In this document: positions 37,588 through 49,872 of the stretch, piece after piece
How the letters are laid out: each line of letters starts with the position of its first letter
Numbering within the stretch: the stretch's first letter is position 1
Assembly (NCBI GenBank): GCA_024305405.1
Contig: JAKNDB010000068.1
Coordinates: 12,459,501-12,523,500 of the forward strand
From: Dirofilaria immitis
Taxonomy: Eukaryota > Nematoda > Chromadorea > Rhabditida > Onchocercidae
Length of the DNA stretch: 64,000 nt
Reading direction: 5' to 3'
Notes under the pieces: generated by a model
Told to the model about the DNA's origin: nothing
The model's input: only the letters and a program-made list of their open reading frames with translations
The model's database searches: none
Translations under genes and position numbers: made by a program

Positions 37588-39394
37588 TCATTGTGTTTGC
37601 TTATAAAATTTTCTGGATTTTCGAGCCCGATGTCGTCGTCGAACATAAGGTTCAGCCACTTCACCAAATTTTTGAATAGGTGGTTGAGCTTCATGAATAC
37701 TTGCTGTTCTGGTGGAACGTGGTGGACAAGGGCAATAAGCAGCATCACCACCTGGTACACCAGGTCCACCGGGCTAAAACGTGAATTAAATTTTTGAAAG
37801 TATAGTTTTTTTTCTTTTGTGTTTTATTAGGAAGTAAATGTAATAATGTCAGCTAAAAGTTGGCCATATAAGAAAGTTTTTAAGAAAAACGTACCTCTCC
37901 TGCTTGGCCAGGTATTCCAGCACTTCCTGGTTCTCCTTGTGGTCCTGCTGGTCCTGGTGGCCCCATCGGACCAACTCCAGCATTTTCACCAGGTGGACCA
38001 GGTTCTCCTGCTGGACCCATTGGACCTGGCTCTCCTTTAGGACCTGGAGTACTATGCACTTGAACTCCTGGTGATCCTGGTGCTCCAGGTAGTCCTTCTT
38101 TTCCTGGTAGACCTAGAGAAAATCATGGAATTAATAATGCAACTGGAAATTTTTTTGTCATTTTTGTGATCTTAAATAAAAATTCATTATAAACGTTAAG
38201 TTAACGAATTTACCTGGTGCTCCAACATCTCCAGGCTCACCCGGTGGTCCTGGCTGCCCCACGCTGGTATCACCCGGCGCGCCTGGCAATCCATCTGGAC
38301 CCGGTGGCCCGGCTTGTCCTATTGGGCCCGGCGGTCCAACTGGTCCAGGTGGACAAGCAATGCAACCTCCCCGCGTATCCACACCAGTTGATATAGCAAT
38401 ACCGTTTGGTCCTGGTTTGCCATCAAGACCAGGTTCACCTGGTTCTGAAAATTTTAGCTGTTTTCCGATTTAATTTTCCCGATGTGTGCATGAATACATA
38501 AATTATTAGAAATATTTTTTATGCTTGAGATAATCGTAAAATTCAATAACAATTGAATATCAATTGTTAAAATTACCTCCTGGTAAACCGGGATCACCTG
38601 GTGGTCCAACTGGTCCTGGTGGACAATCGATGGGTCGAAGAGCGCATGCTGAAAATCCGATTTACGATCATTTTTGATTTGTTGAAAAAGTTCCTAAAAA
38701 TTTATCACCGTTTCTTCAATTCAAATTGCATGAAGACAATTATTATTGCCTTCATATTTTTTTGTTTGTTTCTTTTTATTCTAATCAAAAAGTTAAACAT
38801 TTTTATTCATTTTTTCCTTCAAACTATCCTCTGCAATAGTTCTTCTAAATTATCTCTTATCAGTTTTCTGATATGAATTTCAACTTACCACAAATAACAT
38901 TTCGTTTCTGACGCGGTTTTAAACCAAACAGAAAAGCATGCGGTTCTTTTTTGAAGGAAGTTGCAACGTTAACATTAATTATCTCATCCCATGCATCATT
39001 AGCTAACGTCTAAAATTATCATACTTAAATTGTACTGCGAGAATGTCAATCATAGATTGCTAATCAATTATTACAATCAAATACTATGAAATCGCATTGT
39101 TTAGAATTTACAACTGAATATTCAAATGTGTGCACTGCACAAATCTGTTTTCAATCATATAATCCATATATTCATCATATCTCTTCTTAAATAAATATTA
39201 TAATTTTCATCTTTTATTTAATGTAACATTGTTATTTGATTAATAAAATAAACCTTAAACTCATCCATATCATCCAGTACTTCATAGTAAAAGTTATTAA
39301 TATCCTGGAACAAAACACCAACAATAATTAGTGATGTGATAATAACCAAGCCACTTGCAGCGGATGCTATATTTACAATCAGTTGGACTCCCAT
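37588..39394 (-). CDS. Cuticle collagen 1 (nematode cuticle collagen N-terminal domain + Gly-X-Y)
   Basis: Structural cuticle collagen of 322 residues; six exons with consistent phases: 39394-39254, 39009-38889, 38648-38577, 38444-38214, 38112-37895, 37773-37588 (969 nt). Exon 1 holds the cuticle-collagen N-terminal domain with a hydrophobic signal/anchor ([16 protein letters not shown]) and [11 protein letters not shown]. Exon 2 contains WDEII and the basic cleavage site PRQKR before NVIC. A Cys pair (CALRPIDC) precedes the first Gly-X-Y block; a short break with CIAC divides the blocks; the C-terminus has YCPCPPR and a basic Tyr-containing tail suited to cross-linking. A TTTTCAG acceptor lies two bases before the ATG, so a spliced leader or 5'UTR intron is likely. 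Secreted by hypodermis in known relatives. Confidence 0.96.
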
Positions 39395-40283
39395 TCCTGA
39401 AAAATTTTTTTCTTAAATTTGAACCTTTGAATTTTTTTTTTTTGTGAATCGTCAAAACGCATATGAGATATATTAAATATTGAATTGACATTAATTTAAA
39501 ACAGAAAGAAAAAGAATGAAATCTTGTCGTTAATATTATTTTAGTTTCATGAATTCTCGATCATTTATTCTAACATTACTTCGGCAATATTTCCATCGAA
39601 ACAGATTTCAAATGATTGCAATTTTAAAGAATTCGAATTTTCTTGCTTTTCCATAAGTATACTTGCATTAAGAGAAATGTTGCAGACTGATAAAATGAAA
39701 TTCTACATATTGTGATAATTTCTGATTTTATACTTAATTCATCAATCGTTGAATTCAAAAAAGCGCAAAATTGATATGAGGCAAATGTCGAATTTAAAAA
39801 TAAATTCTTAAACTTCTATTAATGCTTTTAATGATGTAGAAGTCCCTTTGTAGAATTTTCTTATTTAATATTCAAAGAGGAAAAAAGAAAAGGAAAGAAA
39901 ATACTGTTGTAGATTGAAAGGAAAAGCGATGAATGTATGATACTTTTATAAGACATTTTCAATAATTTAAATCAATCCCACCCATTTCATAAAACTTGTT
40001 TGTTTTATGATAGAAAAGGAAGGAAACAAGATAGATACGGATATTTTTTGTCCTCCCATCTATTTTCTTCTTTCTTTCCTTTTTTTTTGGTTCTTTTGGC
40101 TAATTTTTTATTTTTTCTTTTTTCTCATGATTAATATCATATTTTTAATTTCTATTTTTCACTACTTTTGAAAGCAGAAATATGTGTTTTAAATAAGTAA
40201 TTAAAGAAATCTTTTCTTTCTTAGATTAATTTCATAATGAAAATCTAACAGAAAAAAAAATTATTATAATGATAAATGCTTCG

Positions 40284-40344
40284 TTTATTATCATTTTTAT
40301 CACATAAACGCTTCCCTCCTTTATTATCATTTTTTATCACATAA
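40284..40344. promoter_or_regulatory. Duplicated TTATCA-containing element upstream of collagen 1
   Basis: The 24-base string 40284-40307 and the 25-base string 40320-40344 are the same sequence except for one extra T. Each carries two TTATCA words (TGATAA on the collagen 1 sense strand), the GATA-factor consensus. They lie about 0.9 kb upstream of the collagen 1 ATG. Hypodermal GATA factors (for example ELT-3 in C. elegans) are known collagen regulators; use here is inference. Confidence 0.5.
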
Positions 40345-43300
40345 TGATATGAATAAGAGTGAAAAACGAAAATATTATTTTGCATTTTATTAATTCTTTG
40401 TTCAAAACAAATATTATTAAAACAATTATTTTTATTTTTTCAGATTATTCTTATTCTGATTATTTGATAAGTTCAATGTATGATTTATTTGGAATTATTC
40501 GTTTGAATTTTGTTACTGCGTTAATTGTTATCAATAATATATCATATCTTTATATTTTCATATATATATATATATAGGAGATTTATTTATTATCATAATC
40601 TATTAGAAAAATTTGAACTGATATAGTTAAGTAATATGATATAAAAAAAGTTAATCTGTGATATGATGTAATGTAAAATTTTCTATTATATTCTGCAATA
40701 AATGCTTTCCTTATTATAATTTAATCACAACAAATTCTATTAAATAATTCAGACTCCATATTGATAACAATTTATTATTAAGTACTGGTGAAGTTTCTTT
40801 ACTGTATTATTTTAGTTAATAGTAGAAAATCTCGAAAATTCTCAGGAACAAAGAGATATTTTCGTCATTTTTTTGTAAGTTTACAGCTCCTTAATCGTCA
40901 TGAATACTTTTTTTTGATAACTGATAAATTGATTTCATTCTTTTCAAAATATTTCTTTTCTACTACCTTATCCTAACATTACTAATTTCATATTTAACTA
41001 ATCGATAATTAGGTACCCGATAATCCTATAACCGTGATATCATGAAGTATACATTGAAAATTGCAGTTTTATCTGTTCCATTTTCATTTTTATGATATAT
41101 CTGAATTATTGAAATTATAAAATGATTGAAATTGTATATTATATTATTAACTCTAATCTTTATCATTTATAAAGTTTTATGATTATAATAAAAGCAATTA
41201 ATATAGATTAGAAAATGATAGATAATAATGATTTATTTTTGCTAAAAACAAAGTATCGATTATCAATCATTTTATAATTTCAATAATTCAGATATATGCA
41301 TTGAAAATTGCAAATTAAAAAAATCTGTTCTATTCATATTTTTATCGTAATTTTTCAATGTTTATCTTAAATCGCATCGAAATAGTATTTTTCTTCAATA
41401 TGTCATATTATTTAATTTTCTGATTTACTGATAAGATCATTTATAATTAATTAATTACAAGAATAAAGAAAAGTGAAGAAATAAAAAGCCTTTTATTTAT
41501 CTAATAATTTTGTGTTCAATTTTTTCCTCTATCTCATATCTAACAGATTGATTTTTTTCTAGGTCAACACACAATGATATTTCATTTGCACTCAGCAACA
41601 ATATCTAACACTTATCACTAGTAGCATATGAAACTTAGTTTTGCCTTATCAATAATTATATATCGCATAAATAATTATTTCTGCAACATTTAAAAACAAT
41701 CTGAATTTAAATTTTTAAATCAATTTTTTAATTTATGAAAGAAAAAAGAATGCCAATCATGAATTCCGGCTTTTCTGTTTTCTTTTCAAAAACATTCTGA
41801 CAAATAAATTTGCTGATTAATAACCGTAGAAATATAACAACGAATGGCAAATTACATGATAATTTAAAACAGGAAATGATAATTGTTCAAAAATGACAAA
41901 TATTTTTTTTAAATTAGAAATCTCGAAATTCCAATTCTTTTCATACAATCAAAATTATTTTAGTAATTTTTTGCTGATAATAATTTGGAACTTATTCGAA
42001 AGATTTTCATTAAAGATTGATTGAAGAAAATAGCAATTATTTCCCAAATAAACAAGCAAAAATATTTCTTTTTTGTAAAAAATAAAAATTTGCCTACGGC
42101 AATACCCTTTTAACTTGTAGAAAATTACTTATCGTAAATGTTCGTGAAAAAAAAATGTTATCATTAAATGCGGAATGAATTATTGATATGATAATTTATT
42201 CGAAATAATAAAATTTTTTTGTTATAAATTATTATCAAATAAAAAGATACGTTTTATTTATCATAAAATAATAATTTAAATAATTAAATTATTGATTCGA
42301 TGCAAAAAAAAATAAACGAACAAAAAGTGATAAATGTATATGTGCAAAGATAAGAAAATAATTTTAAAAAATAAATGACATATTCATCGATTTGTCACAG
42401 TTTAAATTTAAATTATTTCTTTTTCCTTATATTTATTTTATAGAAAATAAGTTGTTTAGTGGAACGAAACAACAAAATAAAATTTCAAGAAATTGAAAAA
42501 AGATTGGATTTCTTTTCTTTTAAGACGATTAAATGATGATCCTCCTTATCGCTTTTGTCCTGAGGGTTCAGTTTGTGCAATCCTAGCAAGTTTGGATATT
42601 GTTGAAATAATCGGCGATTGTTGTTTCAGTATTGGCGAAAGTAGGATACAGATGACATCTTATGATTTCTGATATTGAAATCAAGTTTACGGGTATATAT
42701 TGATATTTAACCAAATTTATATTTAGAAAAATACCACAAAACAATATAATAGATTTCAATTCTAACGAATAAAACAATAGAAACATTTACAATTTTTTTG
42801 ATTTTCACTTTTTGTTACTTTTATTTTAATTACATACTTCTTATCAATCATATAAGTTTACAATCAAATTCCAATTTAATTACAAATATTTTCCAAAAAT
42901 AATATCAATCATTTCTATGTTCTTACTTCAATTACTATCAAATTGTTTTTGATCAGAAAATTTGCCGATACCAATATGTATCATTGGTGGAAATTTCGAT
43001 TTTTTTCTATCATTTATTTTCAATTGGTACTTTTATACTGAATTAAAATAATTTTTCATTATCATTATCATTTCATAAAATATGAAATGTATCTGTGTGC
43101 TGATTTGATTCAGCAAATTTGTTGAAATTTTATTTGAAACAGAAATTACTTTTCAATTTGAAATATTTTATATTGACGAGATTATAAACGAATCATCAAG
43201 ATTATCCGAATAAATTTATGATGAAGTCATTTAATTTACTTTATTGATTTATTTTGTAACTAATCGAAATATTAAATGATTATTGATAAGAGCTATCTTC

Positions 43301-46300
43301 AGAAATCAATTACATCATACAATGATTGATGCTTCGAAAAATCTGGTTCATATACTTTTCATAATTAGGTTATTTTCGTTCATAAATGGAAACTGGTAAA
43401 ATTTCAATCCATTAAATTACTTAATATACCAAGGACAGCTACAATTTATCAAAATTATTTTTATATTGATCTCAATCGATTGAATTTTTTTCCCAATGCA
43501 TTTAAAAAATAAAAAAAAATAAATAAATAAAAACGACAACGACGACAGGAATGCTCGATATTCTAAACAAATAATTTCAATGATGAAAACTCGAAAAATA
43601 ATATAAGATTATTCTTGAAGCGAATATTGCAATATCATCCGACATTAATTAAATTATTTCATTATTCACAGATAATTTCATTTGTTGAACAATTGATTTT
43701 TAATTAGCAATAATTTGTTAAGTATCATATTAAACTAAAACCTAAAATACTAATAAATGCTTAAACTTCGAGAAAACGAATAAGTAGCAGCTGCAATTAT
43801 ATAATCATTGAATTCACGCAAATCCCAAACTTTCATAAATATAAAAATTTTCTCAAAATTATTCGCAAACTAAAATATCATGATTATATAAAATCATTTT
43901 CTTTCTTTTCTTTTTTTTTTGTTCCGAAAATCTTTGTTTTATGAAATTAATAAATTTGAGAGTAAAATTTTCAGTTTCAGAGAATTTATTAAAATTTTTA
44001 CAGAAATATTTCGAAATAATAATTTTTAACATTGAAAATAAAAAGCAAAAATTGTAATAAAATCCTAATTCGTTGTAAATAAATATTTCTTTTGTTTTTC
44101 ATTTTTAAATTAATTTCAATCAATGAAATTATTTCTTAATCGAAATAATTTCTTAAAAAGATGAATAAAATATTTTTACACTGTGACATACATTTTATTC
44201 TTTTAAATATTTTTAGTTAAATAATATTTTAAAAATTTTTGAGATTTAAATTTTTGATTTGTTCATGTTTTAGTGTTTTTCTCGTAGATGCAATCATTTA
44301 ATTTAGTTGAAACAAAAAAAAAGCAAACATCGGGAATATCCAAAAATAGATTGTAATAAAAGATTAAAATCATTAATTAGTAGATATTATGAATTTCAGA
44401 AATATTCGGAGTTAACAGATATCGCACTGAATTTATGAATATCATGCAGGAAATTTTTCATGTACATATGCAGAAATAATGATATTATTATCATTGAATA
44501 TGATCCATTGATTTATATCAAAAATGTCACTAATTATGTTCAAAAATAATGTCATCTTGTAGTTGATGAAATTTATTATCAATATGGAATTAACTGAGCA
44601 ATTCTCTATCATTATGAAATATTCAAATTTGATATAATCTTGTCAGCACAATAAGTTTATTCATTTAAAAGAAAATTGTAAAAAATTTTTTTCTAATCAA
44701 ATTATCACCACAAATATCTTATTATTTGTTATATTATATATTAACATAGTTTCATGTATCAAATAATTCCAAACAATAATTATAAAAAAAAATGAACAAA
44801 AAAATATAAGGAAATAGAAAAAGTTTATATTACGATGCTTATCTTCGATAATATAATTACGGTAATTGTTATAAAATTTAATTATTCAAAATTTATTTCA
44901 TTTGAAACTTTAGAAAAATTTTGAGGAATAAATGTTAGAGTAAAGTTAAAATTAAATTATCTGTCTCCTCTCTATCATTTCATAAATCTTTGCTATTATT
45001 AACTTTGTTTTTAAATTTTTCTCCAATAATAGCTCTGAACTGATCCTAGTTTCTAAGGTCACAAATCACAATGCAACCTTTTCATAAGACAATTTGTGCA
45101 TAATTCTTTAAAATCTTCCATCGTGAGATTATTTAAAAGTTCAGTGAATATTCCCATTTCGAGATGATAACACTAATTTATTTGAATAATTTATCATTTA
45201 AGAAGGGATTGAATAGGCGGATTTTACAATATATTACTAAATAATTTTAAAGTAATAATATCAGATGACAAATTCCCATTTTATCAAATAAAATAACAAT
45301 TATTACTGTCGTCGGTCAATTTCTTCAATATCGAGACTTTTGCTGATATGCAATAATTCTTAAACTTTTTGATATTTTCAAAAATCATATCACATTATAT
45401 GTTTTCAACATTGCTACTATATTTTATAATAAACAAACTTATATTTGATTGTTTATAAAAATTAAACGATTAAAATATGTTAATTAAAAAGTCATTTTAA
45501 TTTCAAAATCTATTTTTAGCTTGATATATCTATTTTTAGCATTAAAATTTCAAAATTATTTAAATAATTTCAATTTAAGATTATTTGCATAATTACAACG
45601 TATTATTATAAGCATTGCCGATAAATATGATTGAAAATTGCAAATAGTTTCGATGCTAATTTTGAATTTCATATAAAATAAAAATTATAAATAAAACAAT
45701 TTAGGCATAGCATAAATATTAAAAATTAGTGAATCACATATTTTGAATAATAAAATAATTAAATTATATAAATATTTTTTTGCAAAATTTAATTAATTGA
45801 ATTTTATATTTTTCCTTTTCATTTTGATCGATAGTTTTGTAAAATATAAAATCATCGAGAACCGGTATTTTCCTTTTGAGTAATAAATCAAATTTGGAAT
45901 TAATTTTTTAGTTTAACAATAAAAATGATAAAAATTGAAATTTTGATGAAGGGGAATTTTTAATGGAAATATTCAACATATTATTATAACTTTTTAACTT
46001 TCAGTAATTTTATTTAAATAATTTTAATTCATTTAGGAAAATAAACTTTCAAAGGATATTCTCTAAATATACTAATTCTTGTACTGCGAAATAATAGAAT
46101 TATCGATGAATGATGAAAATTTCAATTTTTAATTATCAAATCATTGCCTGTTTAATATCTCGAGCAAATATGACTAAAATATAATGTAAGTGAATAATAT
46201 CAATTTTAAACTTTCAATTCGTTTTTTAAATCAATTTATATGAAGGTAAATATCAATGTAAATATTCATTAGTATGATATGTTTTACTTATAAATTTTGT

Positions 46301-46337
46301 TTGACATGTCTTATATATTTGCTTGTCATTTTATCTA

Positions 46338-46391
46338 TGATAAAAATGATAATATGACAATGTGATAAATGCCAAGATGATAATGTGATAA
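46338..46391 (+). promoter_or_regulatory. Cluster of five TGATAA words upstream of collagen 2
   Basis: TGATAA occurs at 46338, 46348, 46363, 46378 and 46386, all in the same orientation within 54 bases. This fits a GATA-factor binding cluster about 1.8 kb upstream of collagen 2, though A/T-rich DNA makes such words frequent. Confidence 0.4.
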
Positions 46392-47384
46392 AAAGTATTT
46401 ATAATAGTATAAAAAAACGAATGAATAAAAATATAATTTGATACTTATTATCATTGTAAAATATAAAAAAATATCATTCAAATAAATAAATAACAATTTA
46501 TTCTATTTTATTTTATAGCATTTTATAAAATAGTCATAAATTATAAATTAATTTAAACAATTAAAAACACAAATAATCGAATGCAATCAAAAATAAGATT
46601 ATATAGAAGTAATGAAAGTGTGATTATAATTAGTAGAAATATTATTTAGTAATAATATCATGATAATCAATCTCTTGATTAAATCTATTTGAAAAATGAA
46701 CGATAATAATGTAGAAAAATCAAATGTTTATTTGACAATTAAAATGATAAACATTGATTTGGAAGATGAATGATTTCAGAAAAATGAAATAACAATTTAA
46801 GAAAACTGAATTCTCGCTATCTGTTCAATTAGAAAGTTATTATATTAAATGATAACATTTCAGATAATCTTTGATAACATTGAATAACTTATGCTACCTT
46901 TTTTTGAATTATTGAGTTGAAAATTCAATAATTTGCATAATAATAAATAATATTGCTATAGCAATATATGGAAAGGATTAAATTAATTTGAAATGAAAAT
47001 TTAAAAAAATCCATTTTATCTTTATTTATATTCCAATCTTTTCTAAAAAAGACGAAGTTTTTTAGAAATTTTAAAGTTAATATCAAAAAGAAAGTTGAAA
47101 TTAAGTTAGGAATTCAAATGATAATTTCAAAAATTTTCCTATCAGAAAATAATACATACAATTATTGTATGCTATATATATATATATTTTTTTATCTTTT
47201 CCCATTAGCTTTGCATATATTTACTTTGAAAATAATTGAAGAAAAATCGATGAATTGAATTCGTTTTTCTAATTCAGTTACATCATAATTTTCGTAATGT
47301 CTTCTTTATGGTACCAGAAAAAAAATTGGAAAAAATTATTAAAAAAAAAAACAGTTATCTCAAAATAAAATTGGACGCGGTAGT

Positions 47385-47431
47385 GTAACCGTTACCTGTC
47401 GCTAATATTAGCGATGCTTCCGCTATATAAA
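47385..47431 (+). promoter_or_regulatory. Candidate core promoter of collagen 2: two palindromes and a TATA box
   Basis: GTAAC-C-GTTAC at 47385-47395, then a perfect 16-bp palindrome TCGCTAATATTAGCGA at 47399-47414, then TATAAA at 47426-47431. The block is clearly less A/T-rich than its surroundings. It lies about 750 bases before the collagen 2 ATG, which itself has a splice acceptor directly upstream (TTTTTAATAG), so a 5'UTR intron would bridge the distance. The protein that would bind is unknown. Confidence 0.55.
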
Positions 47432-48185
47432 CCAAGAACTTGTTTCTCGTTCCAATTTGATTCTCATTTATTGTAGAAAATTTCTTTTCTTTTAAAACAT
47501 TTTTTTCCAATGATTTAAAAATTCGACATTTATTTTCAAAAAAAAAAATTAATTAAAGTGTTAATGATTCAATTGTTAGCTTTAATAAATTTCAGCAATT
47601 TATATTTATAACATTGTTCTTTTTTGAATACTGATAAGAATCACAGTAACTGCTGGTGATATATTTCAATCATTAATTAATTGTTAATGAATTATCATAA
47701 TGTAATAAAACAATTAAAAATTAAATTAAATTAAAACAATTGAATAAGAATTAATATAAATAATGATAAATCAATAAAATTTTATCACTTTAAATACGAG
47801 AATTAAAACAAGAAATTGTATTGAATGAAAACAATATTTGATTAATAATAGAACTGAATTGAACTTGTTATAATTTCAGTATCGAATTGATTTAATTTAT
47901 TTTGAGAATATCAAATCAATATCAATATTGAATACAGATTAAGGCATCAAAGATATTAATAAAAGACATCTTAGCTTAATATTAATATTTGAATTTCATC
48001 GTTTTTTTCAAATTTCCTTTTCCAATTGATATAAGATTTACTGATAATATTGATAAAAAGAATGATGAATTTATATATAAAAAGATAAGAAATATGAGAT
48101 AATCAATGTAACAATATATGATAAGATGGTGATAATATCGTTTCGTTATTTCATATTTCAATAATTATTAATTTTTTTAATAGGA

Positions 48186-49794
48186 ATGGAAGAAAAATCA
48201 CGTCCTGATTCGATGAAGGCAAATGCCTTTGTAGCCATCGTCTTGGCCACTGGTGCTATTACAACATGTATGATTTCATTTCCAATCATTTTCACTTATA
48301 TTCAATCATTGGAAAGTCATGTACAAACAGAAATAGATTTATGCAAGGTAAATGAAACAATAAATATTTATTTAATTTTTACTAACTTTTAATCAATAAT
48401 TACTATCATTAACTTAATCAATAATTATTATCATTAACAACAATTCATTATCTTTTATATAGTCCTATTCATTTAAATAATGTTTTACAAAAATGTCATT
48501 TTATTAATGGAAATTTTGAAGCTTATTCCTTCTATGAAAGAGTAAAATATAAGAAAAGAATGATTCAGATGCATTCACGAAATATGTGGAAAGAAATGCT
48601 TGAAATGAAAACTGGTGAGAAGCACTTGACATCATTACGTGTCAGTCGTGCGGCGAAAGCAATGAAAGGTATTGTAAAGATTCCTAAAGATCGTAAACGA
48701 CGTCAACATGAAGGCTTGTGTTGTACATGCCAACGTGGACCACCTGGACCACCTGGTGAACCAGGGATTGATGGTAAGAAAGATAAATCATACTTTTTGT
48801 TTATAAAATGTATATAAGAACAAAAGAAGTAAAATAAAGAAAGCAAAGAATTTAAAAATAGACACAAGTCATACTACATCCTTTTAATATTTATTTTACT
48901 TCAAAAAAAGGATGATGAGAAGAAGATTTGATATTTAGAATCAATCTAATTAATTCAAATTCGATCTAATTAATTTAACCTTCCTAAAAAACGAAATTTC
49001 TGAAATTCAAAAAATCAGCTGTTAATTAACAATTGAATAATTATATTAATTCAACGAGTTTTTAAACTAATTAATGAATAAGTAAATAAACTTTTTAGTT
49101 TCAAATATTATAGGCGCGGATGGTATTGATGGTGTTATTGGTGATATTGGAACGCCAGGAACACAAGCATTAGTACCACCGGAATATGATCAACGATTCC
49201 CAGAACAATGTCCGTGCGATGCTGCAGAAGGTCCGATTGGTAGTCCAGGACCACGTGGACCGCCAGGACCTCCAGGAGATGCCGGAACACCAGGTGCTGA
49301 TGGTGGACCAGGTGAACCTGGATTACCAGAGCCACCAGGACCACCAGGCAGAAATGGTAATCCTGGATTGAAAGGCGTTCCAGGTATGCCAGGAAGACAG
49401 CTACCGGGCGCTGAAGGACCACCTGGCCCACCAGGACCACCCGGAAGACCAGGAAATATGGGGCCGCGTGGACCACCAGGACCACGTATGTTTTTTAACA
49501 GAGATTGTATCACATATCTTATTTAAATTGTTTTATATCTAGGAATACAATTTTAATAATTATTTGAATATAATCAATCGTTTAAAAACGAATTTTAATT
49601 AATTTCACGAAAATGTGCGGATTTCAGCTGGTGTAAGCGGAGAACCAGGAAGGGGCGGTGAACCTGGTCTACCAGGACCAGCAGGTCAACCAGGACGAAT
49701 GGGACAACAAGGACCGGCTGGTCAACCGGGTGAGCAGGGACCGAAAGGACGTTGTGATCATTGTCCACCTGCTCGATTGGCTCCGGGATATTAA
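48186..49794 (+). CDS. Cuticle collagen 2 (nematode cuticle collagen N-terminal domain + Gly-X-Y)
   Basis: Cuticle collagen of 301 residues in four phase-consistent exons: 48186-48347, 48569-48773, 49114-49485, 49628-49794 (906 nt). Exon 1 has the N-terminal domain with a hydrophobic stretch ([20 protein letters not shown]) and ends TEIDLCK; exon 2 continues RNMWKEML, a basic cleavage site (DRKRRQHE), then CCTC and Gly-X-Y repeats. A non-triplet gap with CPC lies in exon 3. The last exon ends [13 protein letters not shown]. Odd: in exon 3 one expected Gly is Glu (GLPEPPG, codon GAG at 49329-49331). A TTTTTAATAG acceptor lies two bases before the ATG, exactly as in collagen 1. A polyadenylation signal AATAAA follows at 49867-49872. 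Confidence 0.96.
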
Positions 49795-49866
49795 ATAATT
49801 TAAAACTCCTAATTACTCATTCACCTTCATTGCAAATTCTTCCCATTTGATCAACGATGAATATCC

Positions 49867-49872
49867 AATAAA
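49867..49872 (+). other. Polyadenylation signal of collagen 2
   Basis: AATAAA 73 bases after the stop codon, in the expected position for the 3' end. Confidence 0.55.

Larger units (their letters stand above)
39395..48185. other. Divergent intergenic region between the two collagens
   Basis: About 8.8 kb of A/T-rich DNA serving as the shared upstream region of two divergently transcribed collagens. No gene is supported. Contents noted separately: a duplicated GATA-type element at 40284-40344, five TGATAA words at 46338-46391 and a palindrome/TATA block at 47385-47431. An isolated less A/T-rich open stretch at about 42535-42665 is described in the findings. Confidence 0.55.

Noticed and set aside
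37591..38040. Plus-strand open frames over collagen 1
   Set aside because: They mirror the minus-strand Gly-X-Y exons and lack a start context or domain.
49135..49513. Long minus-strand open frames antisense to collagen 2
   Set aside because: They are shadows of the Gly-X-Y coding repeat read on the opposite strand; the plus strand has the N-terminal domain, splice sites and stop.
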